This document shows, one piece after another, positions 1-5,684 of a DNA stretch of 5,684 nt. The stretch comes from Methanobacterium sp. (GTDB lineage: Archaea > Methanobacteriota > Methanobacteria > Methanobacteriales > Methanobacteriaceae). The stretch lies in the NCBI GenBank assembly GCA_009712615.1, contig WASR01000221.1, positions 8,341 to 14,024 of the forward strand, written 5' to 3'. The notes under the pieces are model-generated. The model had not been told where the DNA came from, made no database searches, and was given only the letters and a program-made list of their open reading frames with translations. The translations under genes were made by a program, and so were the position numbers. Position 1 is the stretch's first letter. Every line of letters starts with the position of its first letter.

Positions 1-36
1 AAGAAGATAGTTGAAAAGATTATTAATAAGGCTTGA
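1..36 (+). CDS. C-terminal tail of an unidentified plus-strand protein (partial)
   Basis: The first frame is open from the window edge and ends with TGA at 34-36, giving a tail that reads KKIVEKIINKA. The other two plus frames hit stops within the first 15 bases. The Lys/Ile-rich tail suits the end of an archaeal protein, and a T-rich stretch follows the stop at once, as expected at a 3' end. The gene converges on the fibrillarin gene. Eleven codons are too few to identify the product or to prove that the frame is coding. Confidence 0.45.
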   Translation, partial: KKIVEKIINKA

Positions 37-99
37 ACTTTTTTCATTTTTATAAAAATAGAAATGAATCAAATCTTTTTTTAAATACTATTCAATTTA
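37..99. terminator. AT-rich convergent terminator zone
   Basis: This spacer between two convergent genes is almost entirely A/T. For the left-hand plus-strand gene it offers T runs at 39-44, 47-51 and 76-82. For the minus-strand fibrillarin gene, reading leftward, it gives an interrupted T tract opposite 48-63. Bases 47-58 form the palindrome TTTTTATAAAAA. Archaeal RNA polymerase is known to terminate at U-rich tracts without needing a hairpin, so a shared terminator zone is a reasonable reading. The exact stop points are inferred. Confidence 0.45.
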
Positions 100-765
100 C
101 TAGAAGGCAAATTCGCATACAATTGCCAGATGGTCCTTTTCGTAGGGTTCAAGTTTGATTTTTTCCAGAATTCTAAATCCTCCAGATTTTAACTTGGTTT
201 CTTCCTCTTTAAAAATCTTTTTTGGAGATTTTGTAACGTCTATACTCCGGGCTTTGATCATTATTATTCCAATCCCTTCAGACTTTAAATAGAGGTTCAT
301 GTTGTTCATGAACAGTTCGGATTGCCTTGGTTGTGCAACGTCAGAGTAGACCACATCAACTTTTTCCATTAGATGGGCGTAATTTTTAGGTTTGGTTGCA
401 TCTTCTAGAAGGGGAATCAAATTGGTTCTAGCCTTGGAAATTTCAACCATTTTCCTCATCATCCTCGGGGAAAACTCTACACACCAAATAATGCCATCAG
501 GACTTATATCTGAAATATGTGATGGTGTGGTTCCTGCCGATGCACCTAAATAAAGAATTTTGGAATCAGTTTCAAATGGGTAAATTTTCATTCCATTCAT
601 CAGGGCAGCACCCAATTTCGAACGGCGCTGATCCCATATCCTGAATTCATCACCTTCATGTTCTACCAGTTTCTCCCCATAAACTTTCTGTCCAATATTA
701 AGGTTTTTGGTGGCTATATGATCCTCAAACACATACAAACCATTATAATCTTCCAAACTTTCCAT
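100..765 (-). CDS. flpA: Fibrillarin-like rRNA/tRNA 2'-O-methyltransferase
   Basis: This 221-residue protein is the SAM-dependent methyltransferase of the archaeal box C/D sRNP. It methylates the 2'-OH of rRNA and tRNA at sites chosen by guide RNAs and acts bound to Nop5. A short N-terminal beta region (about 1-55) ends in the family signature WDQRRSKLGAA (44-54). The Rossmann methyltransferase fold follows, with SAM motif I ILYLGASAGTTPSHI (70-84), an acidic strand end at VEF (96-98), YSDVAQPRQ (140-148) and IMIKAR (168-173). The expected K-D-K-H catalytic set is visible as K50, D142, K171 and H212. As in other archaea there is no Gly/Arg-rich N-terminal extension, and the length is normal for the family. 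The ATG at 765 is supported by GGAG at 776-773, seven bases upstream. The nop5 gene lies upstream on the same strand but 273 bases away, so co-transcription is possible but not certain. Confidence 0.97.
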   Translation of the reverse strand: MESLEDYNGLYVFEDHIATKNLNIGQKVYGEKLVEHEGDEFRIWDQRRSKLGAALMNGMKIYPFETDSKILYLGASAGTTPSHISDISPDGIIWCVEFSPRMMRKMVEISKARTNLIPLLEDATKPKNYAHLMEKVDVVYSDVAQPRQSELFMNNMNLYLKSEGIGIIMIKARSIDVTKSPKKIFKEEETKLKSGGFRILEKIKLEPYEKDHLAIVCEFAF

Positions 766-795
766 TTTAAAACTCCATCAATTCTTATTATTTTT

Positions 796-815
796 TTCTA
801 TAGGAATTTATTCTT
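796..815 (-). promoter_or_regulatory. Possible TATA-like element for the fibrillarin gene
   Basis: On the minus strand, AATAAATT (812 down to 805) lies about 27 bases before position 781. A start there would give a leader of about 16 bases that still contains the GGAG ribosome-binding site at 776-773. A second TATA-like string, CTATAG (803 down to 798), would place the start too close to that site. In such AT-rich DNA similar strings arise by chance, so this is a tentative call resting on spacing alone. Confidence 0.22.
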
Positions 816-960
816 GAATTAACTTGTATCAATAGACCATGAAATGAAAGATATCATGATCCAAACCATCCCAATAATTGAAATATCACCTAAATTTAAT
901 GATAGTTGGAACGGTAGTAATATCAATTTGAAACCAACATTCTAATTTAAACCATCTATG

Positions 961-1031
961 AATTACTGGGCCACATCCACTCGCCCAAGAGATACATGTC
1001 AAGCATTCGATCCATTCAATTTAGGGATCGA
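961..1031 (-). other. GC-rich structured patch with two hairpins, 3' of nop5
   Basis: Two inverted repeats stand in tandem just beyond the nop5 stop. The first pairs TCGATCC (1007-1013) with GGATCGA (1025-1031), a perfect 7-bp stem with an 11-base loop starting eight bases from the stop codon. The second pairs TGGGC (967-971) with GCCCA (983-987), a 5-bp stem that also has an 11-base loop. The patch is about 45% G+C against about 28% in the neighbouring 120 bases. No T-run follows, so it is not a typical terminator. It could be a 3' UTR stabiliser, an RNA processing site or part of a small RNA. The strand is assumed from nop5 transcription. Confidence 0.35.
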
Positions 1032-1038
1032 GTTGAAT

Positions 1039-2277
1039 TCAATAATAATCTTTAATGTTCTTTTTGTACTTGTCACGCTTCTTTTTCTTCTTTTTACCAG
1101 ATTTTTTACCTGATTTGGAATCCTTATCACCAAATCTATCTGGTTTTTTTGATCTTTTTGGGAAAGGATTATCCTTTGTAATTTCTTCCAACCTTTTTTC
1201 AAAGTCCTCAATTATTTCTGGATCGTAATCCCCAGAATAAACATCCTTACGGACTGCAAGTGAAATTTTTAAAGCAAGTGTCCGGGCTATTTTTCCCCTA
1301 AGCCACCATTTAGCACTCCTGACCGATGGATGTTGAAAGATGAGCCCATGCTTTGGAGGGTTTTCTCCGGTCTTTAAATGCCTGAAAAGGGCTTTTTCTG
1401 CTCCAAGAACTTGAACAGTTCCTGATGGCATTTTAGAAAGTTTTTCAACACCGCCAACATGTGCTATTAATTTGGCCCCCAGTGATGCACCTGCAAGTTC
1501 CCTCAAATTAGGAGCAATTTCCTCCATCCTCTCATCAACGTAGGTGTTAAGGGATTTTTTAGTGTTTTGGAGAGATTGAATGGATGATGCAAATTCCATC
1601 ACCATCTTAAGGTCGGGCTCTGAAATGGTAGCACCCACACTATCAGAAATAAATTTAGAATTAAAATCTTCATTTAACGTTCCAGAGTTAATTATGGCTT
1701 CCCTATCACCAAACACAGAAACTAACTCAGCGTAACGTTCATGATTTTTTATCCCATCCATTTCAGGGAAATGAATGGCGTACCATTCTCTCAACCTTTC
1801 AACCAATTTGCTTATTGTTTCATCAAGTTCTTCTATTGAATTAATGGCCTGAATTAGGAACATGTCCTCAGATTCAGATGCTTTCCTGATTTTGTTGTTA
1901 GTGAGATCAATGGCAACTTGCTTCAGGATGGATCTATGATCTGAACCTTCATCAAGAAATCCAACAGCCAATAATATTTCTTCCATGTTGGATCGGAAAA
2001 AGTCCCCTCCCAAATTGGGGGTTTCAAATTCAAATTTGTAATTATCCTTCAGATGGGAGTATTTGGAATGGGGTAATTTGGTTTCTATTACCACGGAATC
2101 ATATTTGTCCACCATTCTCTTTAGCAACGATTCTTCTTCAATGCTAAGATTTCCAGCATCGATCTTTCCTATCCTTTCAATCAGTTTTTCCCTTGGGAAA
2201 AGTTCATAATCTAAGACTACACAATTTTCATCTAGGCATATGAATCCTGCAAAGGAGTAGGTTACATAACACTTCAT
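1039..2277 (-). CDS. nop5: Nop5 (NOP56/58-like) core protein of the archaeal box C/D sRNP
   Basis: This 412-residue protein is the scaffold of the archaeal C/D RNP. Its N-terminal domain binds fibrillarin, a coiled-coil arm dimerises, and the C-terminal Nop domain binds L7Ae on the guide-RNA kink-turn. The regions are visible in order: an N-terminal alpha/beta domain (about 1-115), a long helical arm (about 125-255), and the Nop domain (about 258-372) with GASLGAKLIAHVGG (263-276), LGAEKALFRHL (291-301) and HGLIFQHP (310-317). The last 40 residues form a highly charged Lys-rich tail (about 373-412), with six consecutive lysines at 395-400; such basic tails are common in this family and probably contact RNA. 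The ATG at 2277 gives the expected start MKCYVTYSFAGF. No ribosome-binding site precedes it, and a TATA-like box sits where the mRNA could begin at or next to the ATG. The fibrillarin gene, its partner, lies next downstream on the same strand. Confidence 0.96.
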   Translation of the reverse strand: MKCYVTYSFAGFICLDENCVVLDYELFPREKLIERIGKIDAGNLSIEEESLLKRMVDKYDSVVIETKLPHSKYSHLKDNYKFEFETPNLGGDFFRSNMEEILLAVGFLDEGSDHRSILKQVAIDLTNNKIRKASESEDMFLIQAINSIEELDETISKLVERLREWYAIHFPEMDGIKNHERYAELVSVFGDREAIINSGTLNEDFNSKFISDSVGATISEPDLKMVMEFASSIQSLQNTKKSLNTYVDERMEEIAPNLRELAGASLGAKLIAHVGGVEKLSKMPSGTVQVLGAEKALFRHLKTGENPPKHGLIFQHPSVRSAKWWLRGKIARTLALKISLAVRKDVYSGDYDPEIIEDFEKRLEEITKDNPFPKRSKKPDRFGDKDSKSGKKSGKKKKKKRDKYKKNIKDYY

Positions 2278-2330
2278 AGATTTAATGTTTGTATTTTCAA
2301 GATTTAAACTTTGTTCAAGGGGTGACTGTA
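2278..2330. promoter_or_regulatory. Compact divergent promoter region for nop5 and pyrDK
   Basis: Only 53 bases separate the nop5 ATG from the chosen pyrD start. The octamer AGATTTAA occurs twice in direct orientation, at 2278-2285 and 2300-2307, 22 bases apart. On the minus strand TTTAAATC (2308 down to 2301) is a TATA-like box centred about 27 bases before the nop5 ATG. On the plus strand TTTAATG (2281-2287) would give a pyrD start near 2310 and a leader of about 20 bases containing GGTGA at 2321-2325. If both boxes are used, the two promoters overlap face to face. The elements are visible; their use is inferred. Confidence 0.4.
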
Positions 2331-3233
2331 GTGGAAATAGAATTATGTGGTATTAAAATGAAAAATCCCACGATGTTAGCAGCGGGAATATTGGGAAGCA
2401 CGGCATCATCCCTTAATTGGGCCGCTAAAAGTGGGGCTGGAGCAGTGGTTACAAAATCATTTGGTTTAAATTCCAACAAAGGCTATTCCAACCCCACAAC
2501 AGTTGAAGTTACTGGTGGAGTCATAAATGCAATTGGACTTTCCAATCCCGGCGTGGAAAATTTCCAAATGGAGTTGAAAAAACTGGATGGATCAGTACCG
2601 GGTATTGCTTCTATTTATGGTGCAAATCCCGAAGAATTTTCAAAAATAGCCAAACAAATTCAGGAAGATGTTGATGCCATTGAACTCAATGTTTCGTGTC
2701 CCCATGCCATGAGTGGATGTGGAGCAGCAATTGGTCAGGATCCAATACTCACTTCAAGCGTAGTCAGTGCAGTAAAGGAATCTGTTGATGTTCCAGTTTT
2801 AGTTAAACTGACTCCAAACGTCACTGACATTGTGGAAGTTGCGGTGAGTGCGCAAGATGCGGGGGCTGATGCCATAACTCTTATAAATTCATTGGGACCT
2901 GGAATGAAGATAGACATAACCACAGGAAAACCAATTTTGAGTAACAGGTTTGGTGGAATGTCGGGCCCTGCAATAAAACCTGTGGCTATTAGATGTGTTT
3001 ATGATGTTTTTGATGCAGTAGAAATCCCAATAGTTGGGGTTGGAGGCATAAGGAATTATGAAGACATTTTAGAATTTATATATGCTGGTGCGACTTGTAT
3101 TCAGATAGGTACATCTATTATGTACGAGGGCATGGAAATTTTTGGGAAAGTAGTTGACGACCTTGAAGTATTCATGGAAAACATGGGATACACAAAACTG
3201 GAAGAAATGGTTGGAATAGCCCACAAACAATAA
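2331..3233 (+). CDS. pyrD: Dihydroorotate dehydrogenase, catalytic subunit (type 1B)
   Basis: PyrD oxidises dihydroorotate to orotate, the fourth step of UMP synthesis, using FMN in a TIM barrel; in type 1B enzymes electrons then pass to PyrK. From the GTG at 2331 the protein has 300 residues, the usual family length. Visible features are the N-terminal MKNPTMLAAGILGS (10-23), K42 in VVTKSFG, the substrate loop NAIGLSNPG (66-74), NVSCPH (120-125) with C123 as the expected catalytic base, K159 in VLVKLTPN, and the C-terminal FMN phosphate segments VGVGGI (235-240) and IGTSIM (259-264). A cysteine rather than a serine at the catalytic site fits type 1B. The frame is open up to a TTG at 2289 and also holds a GTG at 2322, but GGTGA (2321-2325) lies five bases before 2331, which makes 2331 the best start. 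The PyrK subunit gene follows 30 bases downstream. Confidence 0.96.
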   Translation: MEIELCGIKMKNPTMLAAGILGSTASSLNWAAKSGAGAVVTKSFGLNSNKGYSNPTTVEVTGGVINAIGLSNPGVENFQMELKKLDGSVPGIASIYGANPEEFSKIAKQIQEDVDAIELNVSCPHAMSGCGAAIGQDPILTSSVVSAVKESVDVPVLVKLTPNVTDIVEVAVSAQDAGADAITLINSLGPGMKIDITTGKPILSNRFGGMSGPAIKPVAIRCVYDVFDAVEIPIVGVGGIRNYEDILEFIYAGATCIQIGTSIMYEGMEIFGKVVDDLEVFMENMGYTKLEEMVGIAHKQ

Positions 3234-3263
3234 ACTAATAAAAAATTATAGCAGCTGATAAAA

Positions 3264-4058
3264 ATGCACGTTCCAAAAATTGTAGAAATTAAACGGGTTG
3301 TAATAGAATCTCCCACTGTAAAAACTTTTATTTTTGATTGGGAGGTGAATAACGAAGTTCCAGGCAATTTCATGATGGTCTGGAATTTCAAGGATGAAAA
3401 ACCAATGTCCATTTCACTGATTGATCCAGTTAACAATGAGATTGGAATATCAATAAGGGGAGTTGGAGAGTTCACCAATCAGGTCCATAATCTTAAAGAG
3501 GGAGACCTCCTAGGATTAAGGGGGCCCTATGGTAGGGGATTCCATATGGCCGGTCCTAAAATATTGGCAGTGGGAGGTGGTGTAGGAATGGCACCAATCG
3601 TAGCATTTACAGAGGAAGCCTCCAGAATGGGATTTTCTGTGGATGTTGTGAGTGCTGCGGGTACAGCGAATGAACTTCTTTTCGTAGAACGAATCCAAAA
3701 AACCGGATCAAAACTGTTAACTTGTACAGACGATGGATCCCACGGATTTTGTGGGTTTGGAACAGAACTTGCAGACATTGCACTGTCTGAAACAGATTAT
3801 GATATGGTTGTTGCATGTGGGCCTGAAGTCATGATGAAAAAATTGTATAGTACAGTTTTGAAACTTGATATACCTGCTCAATTCTCTCTTGAGAGGTATA
3901 TGAAATGTGGAATGGGACTTTGTGGGCAGTGCTGTGTGGATGATCTGGGCTGGAGAGTTTGTGTTGAGGGTCCGGTTTTCTGGTCAGATGAGTTGAAAAT
4001 GATATCTGAGTTTGGGAATTACAAACGTGATGCATCTGGAGTTAAACACAATATTTAA
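3264..4058 (+). CDS. pyrK: Dihydroorotate dehydrogenase electron-transfer subunit (FAD, [2Fe-2S])
   Basis: PyrK takes electrons from PyrD's FMN through a [2Fe-2S] cluster and FAD to a soluble acceptor, NAD+ in characterised bacterial enzymes. The acceptor in this archaeon cannot be read from the sequence. The 264 residues follow the ferredoxin-reductase pattern: a beta-barrel flavin domain (about 1-95) with KPMSIS (46-51), matching the RPxS-type flavin loop, and GPYGRGF (87-93); a nucleotide-binding domain with AVGGGVGMAPI (102-112) and ACGPEVM (184-190); and a C-terminal cluster loop. The cluster ligands are probably C215, C220, C223 and C233 (C-x4-C-x2-C-x9-C). C224 makes a vicinal pair with C223, so C223/C224 is ambiguous by eye. 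The ATG at 3264 has only a weak CTGAT-like ribosome-binding sequence before it. The gap to pyrD is 30 bases, which fits one operon and a shared complex. Confidence 0.95.
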   Translation: MHVPKIVEIKRVVIESPTVKTFIFDWEVNNEVPGNFMMVWNFKDEKPMSISLIDPVNNEIGISIRGVGEFTNQVHNLKEGDLLGLRGPYGRGFHMAGPKILAVGGGVGMAPIVAFTEEASRMGFSVDVVSAAGTANELLFVERIQKTGSKLLTCTDDGSHGFCGFGTELADIALSETDYDMVVACGPEVMMKKLYSTVLKLDIPAQFSLERYMKCGMGLCGQCCVDDLGWRVCVEGPVFWSDELKMISEFGNYKRDASGVKHNI

Positions 4059-4114
4059 TGGATTAAGAGTACTAAGCAGTGATATAACATGATAGGTGGA
4101 CTTAAACACAATAT
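4037..4114 (+). repeat. 18-base direct repeat at the pyrK end and the transporter start
   Basis: TGGAGTTAAACACAATAT at 4037-4054 recurs as TGGACTTAAACACAATAT at 4097-4114, with 17 of 18 bases identical and the copies exactly 60 bases apart. The coordinates given span both copies and the spacer. The copies lie in the same codon phase, so pyrK ends in GVKHNI and the next protein starts MIGGLKHNI. The sequence between and around the copies does not align well, so only the repeat itself is duplicated. It may be a short duplication that created or extended one gene end, or chance. Confidence 0.6.
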
Positions 4115-5189
4115 AACTTCAGCAATTTTTATTATAATATTGTTAATGGTTGTATCAGCTATTTTACTAACTCCAATGTTGAGTATGGTTATTTTAGGAG
4201 CTATATTTGCATATGCAATACGTCCACTTTCTCGCAGATTGCAACCCTACACCAAGTTTCAGTCACTAGCAATCTTTGTGGGCATGATAATAGTTATATT
4301 TCCTTTAATTGTAATATTATTGATATTCATCAACACAATTATATCTGCAGCGCCGTCTTTGATTGTTTTTGTAAAAAATCTGAATTTAAGCAGTTTAAAC
4401 AGTACAACACTCCAAAATTATCCCTTAATTAAACAGTACTTTCCGGCTTCAACATCATCCCAGATGATCAACTCACTTGTAAATTCCATATACGTTGGAA
4501 TGGGTGATGTTGTAAGGAGTGTAACTGAGTACTTGCTAGGATTTGTACAGTCAATACCCACGCTTCTTTTACAGTTATTCATATTCTTCGCATCAACATT
4601 CTACTTTGCGAGGGACGGTGACAGAATTTGGGAATATATGAATTACATAATACCCGAAGATCGAAAACATTACTTCAAAACACTTCTTAAGGAAATTGAT
4701 CTGGTATTGAAAAGCATATTCTTCGGACACTTTGTAACAGCCGCTTTGACTGGAATAATATCTGGTATTGGATTTTGGGTCATGGGATATCCATATCCAC
4801 TATTTCTGGGAACTTTAACTGGATTCTTCCAATTAATGCCAATAATTGGGCACTGGCCAACAATTGTGGCTTTGGCACTTTATGATGTGGTCATAGGAAA
4901 CTTTTTAAGGGCTGCCGCAGTTATTTCACTCGGGGTTATTTTGAGTTTGATGGATATGTACGTCAGACCGAAGGTAGCTGGAAAGTATGCAGATATCCAT
5001 CCACTCATATTCCTTTTGGGTTTTATCTGTGGACCACTTGTACTTGGACTCGTTGGATTTGTCATAGGGCCGCTGGTACTGGGAGTAACATACGCCGCTG
5101 TTGTAGCGTACAAAAAGGAAAATCAAAATAAGAACCCTGAAAAATTAATAGAATCCAATGTTTCTGAAGAAAAAGAGGGGAGTAACTGA
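4089..5189 (+). CDS. AI-2E family (UPF0118) integral membrane protein
   Basis: This 366-residue polytopic protein belongs to the AI-2E transporter (UPF0118) family, whose members are variously linked to autoinducer-2 export or Na+(Li+)/H+ exchange; the substrate here is unknown. Hydrophobic segments lie at about 12-47 (probably two helices), 59-86, 155-176, 208-232, 236-262, 270-289 and 303-340. A polar external or cytosolic domain spans about 87-150. Family landmarks are FYFARDGDRIW (171-181), the glycine-rich stretch through FFQLMPIIG (246-254), and YVRPKVAGKYADIHPLIFLLG (291-311) with the following G/P-rich helix. The last 25 residues are a charged tail. AGTGAT at 4078-4083, five bases before the ATG, sets the start. 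It lies 30 bases after pyrK and is probably co-transcribed with it, but a role in pyrimidine metabolism does not follow from that. Confidence 0.92.
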   Translation: MIGGLKHNITSAIFIIILLMVVSAILLTPMLSMVILGAIFAYAIRPLSRRLQPYTKFQSLAIFVGMIIVIFPLIVILLIFINTIISAAPSLIVFVKNLNLSSLNSTTLQNYPLIKQYFPASTSSQMINSLVNSIYVGMGDVVRSVTEYLLGFVQSIPTLLLQLFIFFASTFYFARDGDRIWEYMNYIIPEDRKHYFKTLLKEIDLVLKSIFFGHFVTAALTGIISGIGFWVMGYPYPLFLGTLTGFFQLMPIIGHWPTIVALALYDVVIGNFLRAAAVISLGVILSLMDMYVRPKVAGKYADIHPLIFLLGFICGPLVLGLVGFVIGPLVLGVTYAAVVAYKKENQNKNPEKLIESNVSEEKEGSN

Positions 5190-5196
5190 AACTCCC
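5166..5196 (-). terminator. Hairpin plus U-tract terminator of the surface-protein gene
   Basis: GGGAGT (5178-5183) and ACTCCC (5191-5196) form a perfect 6-bp stem with a 7-base loop that contains the TGA of the membrane-protein gene. Read on the minus strand, the stem begins 10 bases after the surface protein's stop codon and is followed by CTCTTTTTCTTC (5177 down to 5166), the layout of a bacterial-type intrinsic terminator. On the plus strand the hairpin is followed only by a looser A/T stretch (5198-5223), which might stop the pyrDK unit. Function is inferred from the layout. Confidence 0.5.
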
Positions 5197-5205
5197 GTTA
5201 AATAT

Positions 5206-5684
5206 TTACACTAATTTTATTTCTATGGAATTTGCATTTATGCTGTGTATGGATCCCGATGAATCAGTGAAACTCACAGCAAAACCACCTATTGAAAATG
5301 GATTGGAAACTGTGGCGTTTGGACCGAAATCTTCTTGAACTTCTTCATCAGTGGGTATGTGCAATATGTAACTATAACTTTTTGTTTCATTGACATTTAA
5401 TGTTCCTATGGTGTTATCAAAGTTTTGAGAACTGATTTTAACATTTTGCACAGCTGCACTACCTTCATTTGAAATGGTGTAATTTATGGTGACGTTATCT
5501 CCCTTTTTCGCTGTTTCTGGGCCTGATTGTTTTGCTACTATCTTTACAACCCCTGAACTGTTTGAAACAGTGTTTTGGCTGTTGTTTGTAATTGAACTGT
5601 TGTTTTTTGTAATGTTGTTGTTCCCAGTTAAACTGAATGCAACTACTCCTGCAACCAACAAAACAATTACCACCACTATTAACG
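5206..5684 (-). CDS. Membrane-anchored Ig-like (CARDB/DUF11-type) surface protein, 5' end missing
   Basis: The visible 158 codons begin in a hydrophobic helix (LIVVVIVLLVAGVVAF), followed by an Asn/Ser/Thr-rich linker and one beta-rich domain. That domain contains GDNVTINYTISNEGSAAVQNV and a later LNVNETKSYSYILHIPT, the pattern of CARDB- or DUF11-like Ig-fold repeats common in archaeal surface proteins. About nine N-x-S/T sequons are present, as expected for N-glycosylated exported proteins. The likely topology is one N-terminal anchor with the rest outside the cell. The first start codon in the window, GTG at 5676, lies inside the hydrophobic helix, and the frame stays open through TTA ATA to the edge. 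The true start is therefore probably outside the window, probably with a short basic leader. It is convergent with the AI-2E gene, 16 bases away. The partner or ligand is unknown. Confidence 0.8.
   Translation of the reverse strand, partial: LIVVVIVLLVAGVVAFSLTGNNNITKNNSSITNNSQNTVSNSSGVVKIVAKQSGPETAKKGDNVTINYTISNEGSAAVQNVKISSQNFDNTIGTLNVNETKSYSYILHIPTDEEVQEDFGPNATVSNPFSIGGFAVSFTDSSGSIHSINANSIEIKLV

Larger units (their letters stand above)
766..1038. other. Intergenic region between nop5 and the fibrillarin gene, no convincing gene
   Basis: These 273 bases separate two genes that are often adjacent in archaea. Bases 841-960 are about 28% G+C, while 961-1031 are about 45% and contain two hairpins (described separately). 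Two short open frames were examined, 844-945 on the plus strand and 822-941 on the minus strand. Neither has a ribosome-binding site placed before a usable start. No box C (RUGAUGA) with a matching box D (CUGA) and no tRNA were found. The part next to the fibrillarin start probably carries its promoter and leader. Confidence 0.6.

Noticed and set aside
822..941. Minus-strand 40-codon hydrophobic open frame in the same gap, with AGGTGAT inside it
   Set aside because: There is no ATG near its 5' end and AGGTGAT is not at a usable distance from a good start. Hydrophobic runs are expected by chance in AT-rich DNA. A decayed gene cannot be excluded but is not supported.
844..945. Plus-strand open frame of 33 residues starting MKDIMIQTIPIIE in the nop5-fibrillarin gap
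   Set aside because: It has no ribosome-binding site before the ATG, is short, lies opposite the expected transcription direction of this cluster, and has no recognisable motif.
766..1038. A box C/D guide RNA next to the C/D RNP protein genes
   Set aside because: Neither strand shows RUGAUGA with a suitably spaced CUGA; the closest strings (GTGATAT, TTGATGG) lack the full box and a partner.
999..1211. Minus-strand 70-residue Lys/Arg-rich frame overlapping the nop5 3' end
   Set aside because: It is an out-of-frame shadow of the lysine-rich nop5 tail; A-rich lysine codons read as Lys/Arg in the shifted frame.
3101..3478. Minus-strand 125-residue frame opposite the pyrD/pyrK junction
   Set aside because: It is antisense to two firmly identified genes and contains no recognisable domain.
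4880..5126. Two minus-strand frames of 66 and 77 residues opposite the AI-2E gene
   Set aside because: They are antisense shadows of the glycine/proline-rich transmembrane codons, seen as Ser/Thr/Pro-rich sequence.
1..5684. CRISPR array, insertion sequence, tRNA or rRNA gene
   Set aside because: No regularly spaced repeats, transposase frames, terminal inverted repeats or cloverleaf-like sequences were seen on either strand.

Overview
The window reads as a low-GC chromosomal segment of a methanogenic euryarchaeon, most like Methanobacterium and its relatives. The evidence is a fibrillarin/Nop5 pair (archaeal box C/D RNP proteins, absent from bacteria), a two-subunit PyrD/PyrK dihydroorotate dehydrogenase, ribosome-binding sites of the GGTGAT/GGAG type, AT-rich TATA-like boxes, and a sequon-rich surface protein with an N-terminal membrane anchor. 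The genus is inferred from general resemblance; no search could be run.

Layout: bases 1-36 hold the last 11 codons of a plus-strand gene, followed by an AT-rich convergent terminator zone. The fibrillarin gene (minus strand, 100-765) and the nop5 gene (minus strand, 1039-2277) follow, separated by 273 bases without a convincing gene. Next to nop5, part of that gap (about 961-1031) is clearly richer in G+C than the rest and can fold into two hairpins. A 53-base divergent intergenic region (2278-2330) separates nop5 from a plus-strand cluster of pyrD (2331-3233), pyrK (3264-4058) and an AI-2E family membrane protein (4089-5189). Both gaps within the cluster are 30 bases, which suggests one transcription unit. 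A hairpin over the last codons of the membrane-protein gene separates it from a convergent minus-strand gene for an anchored, Ig-like surface protein, whose 5' end lies outside the window.

How the genes work together: fibrillarin is the methyltransferase and Nop5 the scaffold of the archaeal C/D sRNP that 2'-O-methylates rRNA and tRNA. PyrD and PyrK together oxidise dihydroorotate to orotate in pyrimidine synthesis; PyrK carries electrons through FAD and a [2Fe-2S] cluster. The membrane protein's substrate cannot be told from the sequence.

Overall this looks like ordinary core archaeal genome. I found no convincing new system. The points worth a second look are small: the structured, GC-rich patch downstream of nop5, a compact divergent promoter that may make nop5 leaderless, an 18-base in-phase repeat at the pyrK/transporter junction, and a hairpin plus U-tract terminator.
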